A DNA stretch of 5,922 nt from an uncultured Spirochaetia bacterium (GCA_913053665.1 CAJXGR010000213.1:1-5922); one strand, 5' to 3'. Numbered from the stretch's first letter, positions 1-5,912 are shown. Notes: generated by a model from the letters alone, not told the origin. Numbers and translations: made by a program.

Positions 1-713
1 CCATCTCCATGAGGATGGGTCTCTTTCTTTTCTTCAAACTTGAGCCTTAGATTTTCCTCACAGGATCGACACAACTGACCTTCAAGAACATATTGGGAGA
101 TTTTGAAGTCAGGACAGTCTTTCAGCCAGTTTTTGATGAGCTTACGCCGGGCATCACTTGGGTAGACCCATAGTGGATGGCATTTTGCCGGGCAGGTCAC
201 TTTAATGGAATGTTTCTCATTGTCTTGAAGGGATTTATTCTCATTTCCAAAGCCCATAGATTTCATGGATCGATTCAGGATGAATAGGGGAACTCCAAAA
301 AAGCCGTTCTCGATCTTTTCGCTGTAAAGGGCTATGGCTTTGGCGATGGCATTAAACGTAGTAGATTTGCCAATCTGATTGGGGCCGAAAAAAGCCAATA
401 TCTTATTATCTTTGATGTCTCCATCGGCAATGCGATCAATTTCTCGGATCAGACTATCCAGCTCCCTATGATGCTCAACAACACGAAACTCTGGGTCATC
501 AAAGGCTGGAGAGCGAAAATAGCTCCTGTTCCCGAAGCCTTTGACCTCGTATCCCCCTCTCTTTAGGGCATCCCGAACAAATTGCCGCCCATCCCTTAGG
601 TGAACCCTGGGATCAGACTCAATGATCTTTAGATATTCATAAAAAGATATTTCAAACTTTTGCTTTTCAAAGTACTGATCGATATTCTCATAAATAGGAT
701 CATAACTCCCCAT
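1..713 (-). CDS. prkA: PrkA-family AAA serine protein kinase, N-terminal part (3' end outside window)
   Basis: The 237 complete codons run off the left edge, so the kinase-like C-terminal half is not visible. What is seen: an N-terminal segment (residues about 23-100) with the PrkA pattern of a FYEYLKIIESDP helix, then an aromatic 'YFRSPAF' stretch and a helical linker; a Walker A loop GPNQIGKST at 110-118; and two Cys pairs, CPAKC (174-178) and CRSC (215-218), separated by a 'HPLWVYP' segment. From family knowledge, many PrkA AAA domains have the same order: P-loop, 'CP...PLHLIP', then 'GDLCPxC'. PrkA proteins are cytoplasmic, usually about 630-690 residues, and are linked to starvation, stress or sporulation signalling. 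The ATG at 713 has GGGAGG seven nucleotides upstream. The gene lies 20 nt after the 417-residue gene and is probably co-transcribed with it. The P-loop interior (PNQI) differs from the usual PxGxG form, so this is a divergent member. Kinase activity is inferred from the family only; a non-kinase AAA ATPase is the alternative. Confidence 0.82.
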   Translation of the reverse strand, partial: MGSYDPIYENIDQYFEKQKFEISFYEYLKIIESDPRVHLRDGRQFVRDALKRGGYEVKGFGNRSYFRSPAFDDPEFRVVEHHRELDSLIREIDRIADGDIKDNKILAFFGPNQIGKSTTFNAIAKAIALYSEKIENGFFGVPLFILNRSMKSMGFGNENKSLQDNEKHSIKVTCPAKCHPLWVYPSDARRKLIKNWLKDCPDFKISQYVLEGQLCRSCEENLRLKFEEKKETHPHGD

Positions 714-720
714 CCAGTGC

Positions 721-726
721 CCTCCC
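721..726 (-). promoter_or_regulatory. Ribosome binding site of the PrkA-like gene
   Basis: On the minus strand the sequence reads GGGAGG, then a 7-nt spacer, then ATG at 713. This fixes the start of the PrkA-like gene and shows it has its own strong translation signal despite lying only 20 nt after the upstream stop codon. Confidence 0.8.
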
Positions 727-733
727 AAAGGAA

Positions 734-1987
734 TTAACTTACTTTTGCCGCCGCCTTGATCATTGATTCCACCATTTGCTCTGAGCAATCCAAAATACCC
801 GCGATCTTTTTATTGGAATAATCTACTGCCTTATAGCCTTTTATAAGCTTTTTTATAAACAACAGAAAGTGTCTTTGAGAAATATGAGAGGAGAGATTAA
901 ACTTCTTTTTATCCAGATTTTGAAAGATACGAGGAACATGTTCCAATGAGATAAAATAGATCAGTTCCTTGTGTTCAGACGTGGCAGAAACAGTAAAACG
1001 GGTCACTCCAGCGGGTGCTTTTGGCCAGGTCACACTCTTAAATATATCAACAACCCTTTCCAACGGGACTTTAGGATGTTTCTTGCCTATCCAGGCGATG
1101 TAGTCACTTTGAGTAAAAAAGCCTAAATAGTCATCCTGCTTGACAGAGTTTTTTAGTATATCAAGAGTTGTTTTTCGGATAATGTCTTCTTCTTGGTGGA
1201 TGAGTGGAGCGGCACCTTTAGCTGTTAATTCAACCTCTGAGCTCACCATGGAATAATTTGTCGATAAGCGGAGACCTTCCTGAACAGCTTTGACCATATA
1301 GCATAATACCATTTCCACATCAATAATAATCTTTCGGCCTTCTTTCACACTATCGATAAAGCGATTCACCAGCTTGCTGATATTATTAAATGAGATCTCT
1401 TGAAGGGCATTTTCGTCGTCAAAGTTATCCTCAGAACAGATTTGAAGTCTCTCAGGATTGATCTGACGATTCACACTTGATCTAAAGTAAAGTTTTGAGA
1501 GGGCTGGGAGAAGTTCTTCTCTGTAGAGATGCTTTAGCCCGCCATAGATTCCTGCATCCTCAAAGTCATAATGGAAAAGATAGGTACGACGGGTGTTGGT
1601 GTAAGTCTCAAACAGAATATCATCTTTAAAGATAAACCCCTCGCCAATACTGTTCTCATTCAAATTGAGACAGGTTATATTCAGTTCATGGACTTTTTCC
1701 TGGATCTTATCTTTTATTTTTGTGACCAATGAAGGGTCACTGAGGGATTTAACAATATCCAAATCGTGAACAAAAAAGCTATAGGGCTCTTTACGGCGGT
1801 CGACTTCTTGTCTCACATTCTGTTCAAACCTTGAAAACAAAAAACCTGATACGATTCCATTAATATTATTATCAATCATTTGGAGGAGATCTCGATTGAT
1901 CTCGTGGACATCTTTGTCGTCCATTTTATTTTTGTCAATCAAAACCTTAAAGTCTAAATAATCTTTTAACCGTTCGTCTTTAGTCAC
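734..1987 (-). CDS. Conserved-looking protein of unknown function, first gene of a putative prkA-like operon (417 aa)
   Basis: I do not recognise this protein. It is soluble: there is no signal peptide and no membrane segment. The N-terminal third (1-110) is charged and helical, with many Lys, Asp and Glu. The middle contains an aromatic stretch (TRRTYLFHYDFED, 132-144, then GIYGGL to 151). A helix-rich part follows to about 280, and a last domain from about 285 to 360 has alternating hydrophobic residues. The C-terminus (about 380-412, DYSNKKIAGILDCSEQMVE) has the rhythm of a helix-turn-helix resembling sigma-4/LuxR-type helices, but this is only a pattern impression. It does not look like the PrkA C-terminal domain, YeaH/YhbH or SpoVR, the usual PrkA partners. 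The start is GTG at 1987 with a modest AGGGA seven nucleotides upstream; a later ATG at codon 22 has no clear ribosome binding site. The PrkA-like gene follows after 20 nt, so a shared function (partner, substrate or regulator) is an inference from the operon. Confidence 0.85.
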   Translation of the reverse strand: MTKDERLKDYLDFKVLIDKNKMDDKDVHEINRDLLQMIDNNINGIVSGFLFSRFEQNVRQEVDRRKEPYSFFVHDLDIVKSLSDPSLVTKIKDKIQEKVHELNITCLNLNENSIGEGFIFKDDILFETYTNTRRTYLFHYDFEDAGIYGGLKHLYREELLPALSKLYFRSSVNRQINPERLQICSEDNFDDENALQEISFNNISKLVNRFIDSVKEGRKIIIDVEMVLCYMVKAVQEGLRLSTNYSMVSSEVELTAKGAAPLIHQEEDIIRKTTLDILKNSVKQDDYLGFFTQSDYIAWIGKKHPKVPLERVVDIFKSVTWPKAPAGVTRFTVSATSEHKELIYFISLEHVPRIFQNLDKKKFNLSSHISQRHFLLFIKKLIKGYKAVDYSNKKIAGILDCSEQMVESMIKAAAKVS

Positions 1988-2010
1988 TTTGAATTCCCTA
2001 TAATTTATTT

Positions 2011-2041
2011 ACCTTAAAATAAAAGGTTATTTACTTATAAG
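2011..2041 (+). repeat. Copy 1 of an imperfect 31-33 nt repeat, possible operator near the 417-aa gene
   Basis: The order of blocks is ACCTT (2011), AAGGT (2023), ACTTA (2033) and TAAG (2038). The first two blocks form an inverted repeat with a 7-nt spacer. The element lies 24-54 nt upstream of the GTG start of the leftward gene, where a promoter or operator would be expected. The AT-rich background inflates the similarity, so a regulatory role is an inference. Confidence 0.4.
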
Positions 2042-2198
2042 TCGGCTAAACAACTTTAGATATAAAATATAAGCTAATTTTTCTAATGAGAAAGATCTCG
2101 TCATTCCTTTCATTGCTAGAAATCCCAGCCCATAGACTCATCATTAATCAATAGTATAACACAATGAACAAAGATCAGCAATTTTTATTGTTTTTTAT

Positions 2199-2227
2199 TT
2201 GACCTTCTTAAAAAAAGGTAATAACTT
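2199..2227 (+). promoter_or_regulatory. Candidate sigma-70 promoter of purA (weak)
   Basis: TTGACC (2199-2204) is a good -35 box. With a 17-nt spacer it meets TAACTT (2222-2227), which matches the -10 consensus at only three of six positions. TATAAA at 2237-2242 is a better -10 hexamer but has no matching -35 box. The placement would give a 5' leader of about 80 nt. Confidence 0.3.
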
Positions 2228-2234
2228 AAATAAG
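2202..2234 (+). repeat. Copy 2 of an imperfect 31-33 nt repeat, possible operator of purA
   Basis: The same blocks appear in the same order and orientation as in copy 1: ACCTT (2202), AAGGT (2215), ACTTA (2224) and TAAG (2231). The ACCTT/AAGGT pair forms an inverted repeat with an 8-nt spacer. The copy overlaps both boxes of the candidate purA promoter, so a protein bound here would be placed to block it. Confidence 0.4.
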
Positions 2235-2247
2235 CCTATAAAAAGAG

Positions 2248-2260
2248 TCTATTAAATAGA
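2248..2260. promoter_or_regulatory. Palindrome TCTATT-A-AATAGA in the purA leader region
   Basis: A perfect 6-bp inverted repeat with a single central base lies 52 nt upstream of the purA start codon. It could be a small operator half-site pair, but palindromes this short are common in AT-rich spacers. Confidence 0.2.
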
Positions 2261-2298
2261 TTAGCTATATTTGTTTTAATCAGCAGGAATGGCTATTC

Positions 2299-2305
2299 AG
2301 AGGAG
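2299..2305 (+). promoter_or_regulatory. purA: Ribosome binding site deciding the purA start
   Basis: AGAGGAG is followed by a 7-nt spacer and the ATG at 2313. The in-frame ATG at 2289 has only AGG one or two bases before it, which is too close to work, so the start at 2313 is preferred. Confidence 0.8.
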
Positions 2306-2312
2306 TGATGGT

Positions 2313-3584
2313 ATGTCATGTACAGTCGTAGTGGGTGCTCAGTGGGGGGATGAAGGCAAAGCAAAGGTCATTGACTTCTTGTGCGAAGACGCCCAATATA
2401 TTGTCCGATATCAGGGTGGAGCAAACGCAGGCCATACGGTCGTCACCAATAAAGAGAAGTTCGTTTTTCATCTAATCCCCTCAGGGATCCTTCATCCAGA
2501 TAAAGTCTGCGCCATAGGTAATGGGGTTGTCCTTGATCCAGAGCAGTTAATCAAGGAAATGGACTCCCTGGCCGACATGGGTATTAGTGTTCAGGATAGA
2601 CTGTTTATATCAGGTCACTGTCACATTATCATGCCCTATCACAAGCTCTTCGATGTCTATAAGGAACAGCGTCTGAAAGGAAAGAAGATTGGAACCACTG
2701 GTCGAGGCATTGGCCCATGCTACAGTGATAAAATATCAAGAAACGGTATCCGTCTCATCGACCTTCTATCCCCTGATTTTAAAGATATTCTGGAAGGCTT
2801 GTTAGACGAAAAGAACTTTTTCCTTAAGAATTATTACAATCAGCCTCCATTAGACTTAAATGAAATCCTTGAAACCTACGCTGGCTATGCCGAAAAGTTA
2901 AAACCACTTGAAAGAAACACCTCCTACCTTCTGAATGCCGCCCTGAAACGCAATGAACACGTGCTCTGTGAAGGGGCTCAAGGGACCATGTTAGACATCG
3001 ACTTTGGGACATACCCCTATGTCACATCTTCCAATTCCACTACTGGAGGGGCTTGTACTGGGACGGGTATCCCCCCAAACAAGATCACAAGTGTTTACGG
3101 GGTTATGAAGCCCTACCTCACGAGGGTGGGAGAGGGATATTTCCCCACTGAACTCAAGGATAATGATGGCACTCAGCTTCAGGAACAGGGTAACGAAGTT
3201 GGGGCCACCACCGGTCGAGCCAGACGTTGTGGGTGGTTTGATGTGGGTTTAGCCCGCTATGCCATTATGATCAATGGAATCACTGACATTTTCCTCACCA
3301 AATTAGACGTTCTCGACTCCTTTGACACCGTTAAAATCTGTACGGGTTATGAGATAGATGGTGAACCAGTGGATGAAATCTCCTTCTCACGGACTGATTT
3401 ATCCAGAGTCACCCCTGTTTTCAGGGAGTTTGAAGGTTGGAAAACGTCTATAGCGAAGATCAGAAGCTTTTCAGAACTCCCTGCTAAGACTAAAGTCTTT
3501 ATTCATGAAGTTCAAAAGCTTCTCGATGTCCCCATCCCCTATATTTCGGTGGGGCCAGAGCGTGAATCAACGATCAAGGTCTAA
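2313..3584 (+). CDS. purA: Adenylosuccinate synthetase PurA (423 aa)
   Basis: PurA is a cytoplasmic homodimer that joins IMP and aspartate using GTP to give adenylosuccinate, the first committed step from IMP to AMP. The sequence is complete and of usual family length. Visible motifs: WGDEGKAK (11-18) with the catalytic Asp13; GGANAGHT (35-42) with the catalytic His41; KIGTTGRGIGP in the IMP site; EGAQGTMLDIDFGTYPYVTSSN; the GATTGRARRCGW loop that binds aspartate and IMP; the guanine-recognition TKLD; and a terminal SVGPERE. Two positions differ from E. coli PurA: the second Gly of GDEGKGK is Ala, and the His of GGHNAGHT is Ala. Both appear, from memory, in leptospiral PurA and are probably a lineage variant rather than a loss of function. 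The ATG at 2313 is chosen for its AGAGGAG site; starting at 2289 would add eight residues. The 3' end overlaps the convergent CheX gene by 11 nt. Confidence 0.97.
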   Translation: MSCTVVVGAQWGDEGKAKVIDFLCEDAQYIVRYQGGANAGHTVVTNKEKFVFHLIPSGILHPDKVCAIGNGVVLDPEQLIKEMDSLADMGISVQDRLFISGHCHIIMPYHKLFDVYKEQRLKGKKIGTTGRGIGPCYSDKISRNGIRLIDLLSPDFKDILEGLLDEKNFFLKNYYNQPPLDLNEILETYAGYAEKLKPLERNTSYLLNAALKRNEHVLCEGAQGTMLDIDFGTYPYVTSSNSTTGGACTGTGIPPNKITSVYGVMKPYLTRVGEGYFPTELKDNDGTQLQEQGNEVGATTGRARRCGWFDVGLARYAIMINGITDIFLTKLDVLDSFDTVKICTGYEIDGEPVDEISFSRTDLSRVTPVFREFEGWKTSIAKIRSFSELPAKTKVFIHEVQKLLDVPIPYISVGPERESTIKV

Positions 3585-4059
3585 TATGACTGATTGCCAG
3601 GTTGATATAAAAATCCCCTAACTCGCTCTGAAGCTCGATAACAAATGTCTGCTTTGTGGAGTGTATCAGAGGAACTCCCTGACCTGTATATACTTCTGGC
3701 GGTGTAATCTTGCAATCATAGCCATTTTCCATTAAGGCCGTGATCGCCCGCCCCGATATTAAGTTCCCAAGTTCTCCAACCGTTGATTTCAAGAGCCTTA
3801 GAAAGGCCTCTCTATCATGCTGGACAATCTGACTCTTCTTATTCATCCGGCTTGCTAGTTGTATCGTCATGTCACGGGAGAACTCATAGGCTACGGTTCC
3901 GCGAATATCCCCGTGAATCCCTAAAATGATGCCCGTCCCTCCCAGACTCATTTTCCCTTTGTTGAAGTAGACCCTCTTTTTCCTGGCCTTCAGACCAGTG
4001 GCCGCTTTGAGGATATAGATGGCCGATTTAATGAATGGTTTAATATAATCTGCTTTCAA
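3574..4059 (-). CDS. cheX: CheX-family chemotaxis/response-regulator phosphatase (161 aa, TTG start)
   Basis: CheX proteins remove the phosphate from phospho-CheY or related response-regulator receivers in the cytoplasm. The family pattern is clear: an N-terminal KPFIKSAIYILKAATG helix; a GIILGIHGDIRGTVAYEFS beta segment (about 43-61); a helix DMTIQLASRM; the key GELGNLISG helix (95-103); and ITPPEVYTGQG (118-128). The Glu and Asn of the phosphatase ExxN motif are present at 96 and 99, so activity is likely. The start is TTG at 4059 because AAGGAG lies six nucleotides upstream and the CheX fold begins at once; an upstream ATG at 4176 would add 39 residues with no family match and would run across the promoter of the divergent gene. 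The length fits single-domain CheX (about 150-160 residues). No other chemotaxis gene is nearby, so its receiver partner is unknown and could be non-chemotactic. It is convergent with purA. Confidence 0.88.
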   Translation of the reverse strand: MKADYIKPFIKSAIYILKAATGLKARKKRVYFNKGKMSLGGTGIILGIHGDIRGTVAYEFSRDMTIQLASRMNKKSQIVQHDREAFLRLLKSTVGELGNLISGRAITALMENGYDCKITPPEVYTGQGVPLIHSTKQTFVIELQSELGDFYINLAISHIRP

Positions 4060-4065
4060 TGGACT

Positions 4066-4071
4066 CTCCTT
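4066..4071 (-). promoter_or_regulatory. Ribosome binding site deciding the TTG start of the CheX gene
   Basis: The minus strand reads AAGGAG, then six nucleotides, then TTG at 4059. It is the only strong ribosome binding site near the beginning of the CheX homology and is the main reason to choose the TTG codon. Confidence 0.8.
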
Positions 4072-4081
4072 AATCCATCTA

Positions 4082-4109
4082 AATCTATCAAAATATTCTA
4101 TTTTGGCAA
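4082..4109 (-). promoter_or_regulatory. Candidate promoter of the CheX gene
   Basis: On the minus strand TTGCCA (4109-4104) matches five of six -35 positions and is followed after 16 nt by TAGATT (4087-4082), four of six in the -10 box. Transcription would begin near 4075, giving a short leader of about 16 nt that still includes the ribosome binding site. Confidence 0.4.
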
Positions 4110-4126
4110 ATAATCCTGGTTTTAAG

Positions 4127-4155
4127 TTGACAGTTTTTGACTTCTCTAATATATT
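4127..4155 (+). promoter_or_regulatory. Near-consensus sigma-70 promoter of the LRR-symporter gene
   Basis: A perfect -35 box TTGACA (4127-4132), a 17-nt spacer and TATATT (4150-4155, five of six) form the best promoter in the window. Transcription would begin at about 4162, leaving a leader of about 38 nt before the ATG at 4200. An in-frame ATG at 4137 lies upstream of this start point and so cannot be used from this promoter. Confidence 0.72.
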
Positions 4156-4199
4156 CAGCAAATGCAATGATCCCATCGTTTATTGATCTTAGAGGTGAC

Positions 4200-5912
4200 A
4201 TGAAAAAGCTTATCCTGACAATGTTTATACTGATTGCTATTCTTCTGTCAGCCTGTGGCTCAAAGAATGAAACTAAACAGACTACTTCCCTTGATTTAGC
4301 AGGACAAAAGCTCAAGGACTTCCCTGCCAGGATATTGCAATTAACTGACCTCAAAGAACTTAATCTTAAAGACAATGAGATCTCCCATATTCCAAGTGAG
4401 ATACAGAGGCTCACAGGGCTTAAAGTATTGGACTTAAGGGGAAATCCTGTTTCTGAAAAGAATAAAGAACAGCTGAAGAAGTGGCTTCCTAATACTAAAC
4501 GCCTTTTCACTTGGTTAGACTGGTTCACCTACATCACGCGACAAATTGCTGACGCCCTCTGGGGCATGCCTTCTATTATAATACTGGTTGGAACGGGACT
4601 TTACCTCACTGTCCGATTTAAGTTTATACAGGGCAGAGGGTTTAAGCATGCCATCGAGTTGGTGACCGGTAAACACGACGAAAAGGACGATCCGGGGGAA
4701 GTCTCTCATTTCCAGGCCCTCTCAACAGCTCTGTCAGCCACTGTTGGTACGGGCAATATCGCGGGAGTGGCGACAGCCATCGCTGTGGGAGGGCCGGGAG
4801 CCGTCTTCTGGATGTGGATTACCGCACTGGTCGGCATGGCGACAAAATACGCCTCCTGCACGCTGGCCCTGAAGTATCGGGATATTGGTTCAGACGGTCA
4901 GATCTCCGGGGGCCCTATGTACACGATCCAGAAAGCCTTGAACATGCCGATATTGGCTTATCTCTTTGCTGGGCTTGCTTTGATCGCTTCCTTTGGTATA
5001 GGTAATATGGTCCAGGCGAATTCCGTGGTGGACGGGCTGAAAATGGCTATCCCCATATTGAGTGACCCCGAAATGGCCTCCTACAAATACTATGTAGGGG
5101 GATTCTTAGCCTTTGCCGTTGGACTGGTGATTATCGGGGGGGCTAAGCGAATCGCCCGTGTGGCCTCATATATCGTGCCTTTTATGGCTGTCATCTATTG
5201 TGGAGCCGCGTTGATCATTCTCATTGCTAACGTTAGTGAGATCCCTGAAGCCTTCAAGACAATCTTTTATTTAGCCTTCAACCCATTGCCTGCAGTGGGT
5301 GGAATTGCAGGAATCGCAGTTACAACAGCCATCCAGAAAGGAGTGGCAAGAGGAGTCTTTTCCAATGAGGCGGGACTGGGATCAGCCCCCATGGCTCACG
5401 CTATGGCTAAAACGAAAGAGCCTGTCCGAGAGGGTTTAGTGGCCATGCTGGAGCCTTTCATTGACACCATCGTCATCTGCACCATGACAGCCTTAGTCAT
5501 TGTTATAGTAGGGGTTTGGGGGGCCAATAAGCCGGAAGGCTTGACGGGTTCGGCCCTATCGGCATATTCCTTCAAGCTTGGATTCAGTGGGGTCTTTGGG
5601 AATGAATTTGCCCATATCGGTGCCTGGATAGTGGGAATTGGTTTAGTCTTTTTTGCCTATTCCACGATCATTGCTTGGTCTTATTACGGGGATCGAAGTG
5701 CTGAATACCTTTTTGGGGAGAAAGCCGTCCTCCCGTATCGCATCGTTTACACTATTTTGGTGGTGGTGGGGGCGTCTATTCCCGTACATCTTGTGTGGAA
5801 CCTCGCGGACATAGCCAATATATTTATGGCTCTCCCTAACTTAGTGAGTTTGATACTTTTAGCCGGCCTCGTTAAAAAGTTAGGGGATGACTATTTTAAA
5901 CGCAGTGAGTAA
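4200..5912 (+). CDS. Lipoprotein-anchored leucine-rich-repeat / AGCS sodium:alanine-glycine symporter fusion (570 aa)
   Basis: This is one continuous frame with three parts. Residues 1-19 are a lipoprotein signal: KK, a hydrophobic core, and the lipobox LSAC ending at Cys19. Residues about 28-98 hold two full 23-residue leucine-rich repeats (28-50 and 51-73, pattern LxxLxLxxNxIxxIPxxIxxLxx) and a third, degenerate capping repeat (74-98, LDLRGNP). Residues about 105-570 are a full AGCS (alanine or glycine:cation symporter) domain with the family blocks ALSATVGTGNIAGVATAIAVGGPGA split by 180-200, ISGGPMYT (235-242) and FSNEAGLGSAPMAHA (387-401), and about ten to eleven membrane segments. The transporter part predicts Na+-coupled uptake of alanine or glycine across the inner membrane. 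Lipidation of Cys19 would put the repeats on the outer face, which fits a symporter whose N-terminus is outside. The ATG at 4200 follows GAGGTGA; the ATG at 4137 would hide the signal peptide behind 21 extra residues. Usual AGCS proteins are about 440-540 residues and lack the repeats. The role of the repeats is unknown. Confidence 0.93.
   Translation: MKKLILTMFILIAILLSACGSKNETKQTTSLDLAGQKLKDFPARILQLTDLKELNLKDNEISHIPSEIQRLTGLKVLDLRGNPVSEKNKEQLKKWLPNTKRLFTWLDWFTYITRQIADALWGMPSIIILVGTGLYLTVRFKFIQGRGFKHAIELVTGKHDEKDDPGEVSHFQALSTALSATVGTGNIAGVATAIAVGGPGAVFWMWITALVGMATKYASCTLALKYRDIGSDGQISGGPMYTIQKALNMPILAYLFAGLALIASFGIGNMVQANSVVDGLKMAIPILSDPEMASYKYYVGGFLAFAVGLVIIGGAKRIARVASYIVPFMAVIYCGAALIILIANVSEIPEAFKTIFYLAFNPLPAVGGIAGIAVTTAIQKGVARGVFSNEAGLGSAPMAHAMAKTKEPVREGLVAMLEPFIDTIVICTMTALVIVIVGVWGANKPEGLTGSALSAYSFKLGFSGVFGNEFAHIGAWIVGIGLVFFAYSTIIAWSYYGDRSAEYLFGEKAVLPYRIVYTILVVVGASIPVHLVWNLADIANIFMALPNLVSLILLAGLVKKLGDDYFKRSE

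Larger units (their letters stand above)
1988..2312. other. AT-rich divergent intergenic region (325 nt)
   Basis: The spacer separates the leftward 417-residue gene from rightward purA and must hold promoters for both. It contains two imperfect copies of an ACCTT/AAGGT element (2011-2041 and 2202-2234), a perfect 10-nt palindrome ACTTATAAGT (2033-2042), a 6+1+6 palindrome TCTATT-A-AATAGA (2248-2260) and a weak candidate purA promoter. I saw no convincing ORF, tRNA, intrinsic terminator or riboswitch in it. No promoter for the leftward gene could be placed with confidence. Confidence 0.7.

Noticed and set aside
2080..2093. Small hairpin TTTCT-aatg-AGAAA in the divergent spacer, considered as a terminator
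   Set aside because: The stem has five mostly A-T pairs and no U-tract follows. It lies upstream of both genes, where a terminator is not needed.
2289..2312. Upstream ATG start adding eight residues to PurA
   Set aside because: No usable ribosome binding site; the ATG at 2313 has AGAGGAG at ideal spacing and gives the usual PurA N-terminus.
1988..2312. Purine riboswitch or other structured leader ahead of purA
   Set aside because: I found no conserved riboswitch core and no strong long-range pairing. The leader is short and AT-rich.
2824..3012. 62-codon minus-strand open frame inside purA
   Set aside because: It is fully antisense to a clearly conserved gene and has no ribosome binding site or recognisable product.
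4060..4176. Upstream ATG start adding 39 residues to the CheX protein
   Set aside because: The extra residues match nothing in the CheX family. AAGGAG with correct spacing precedes the TTG at 4059.
4137..4199. Upstream ATG start adding 21 residues to the symporter fusion
   Set aside because: The ATG lies between the -35 and -10 boxes of the best promoter, so it would not be transcribed from it, and it would bury the lipoprotein signal peptide. The ATG at 4200 has GAGGTGA before it.
4088..4528. 146-codon minus-strand open frame
   Set aside because: It lies antisense to the signal peptide and LRR part of the symporter gene and across both divergent promoters. Its product is low in recognisable features and it has no family match that I can see.
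4515..4709. 64-codon minus-strand open frame inside the symporter gene
   Set aside because: It is a shadow of conserved coding sequence with no independent evidence.
4814..5005. 63-codon plus-strand open frame inside the symporter gene
   Set aside because: It is an alternative frame of a strongly conserved AGCS region and does not resemble any protein.
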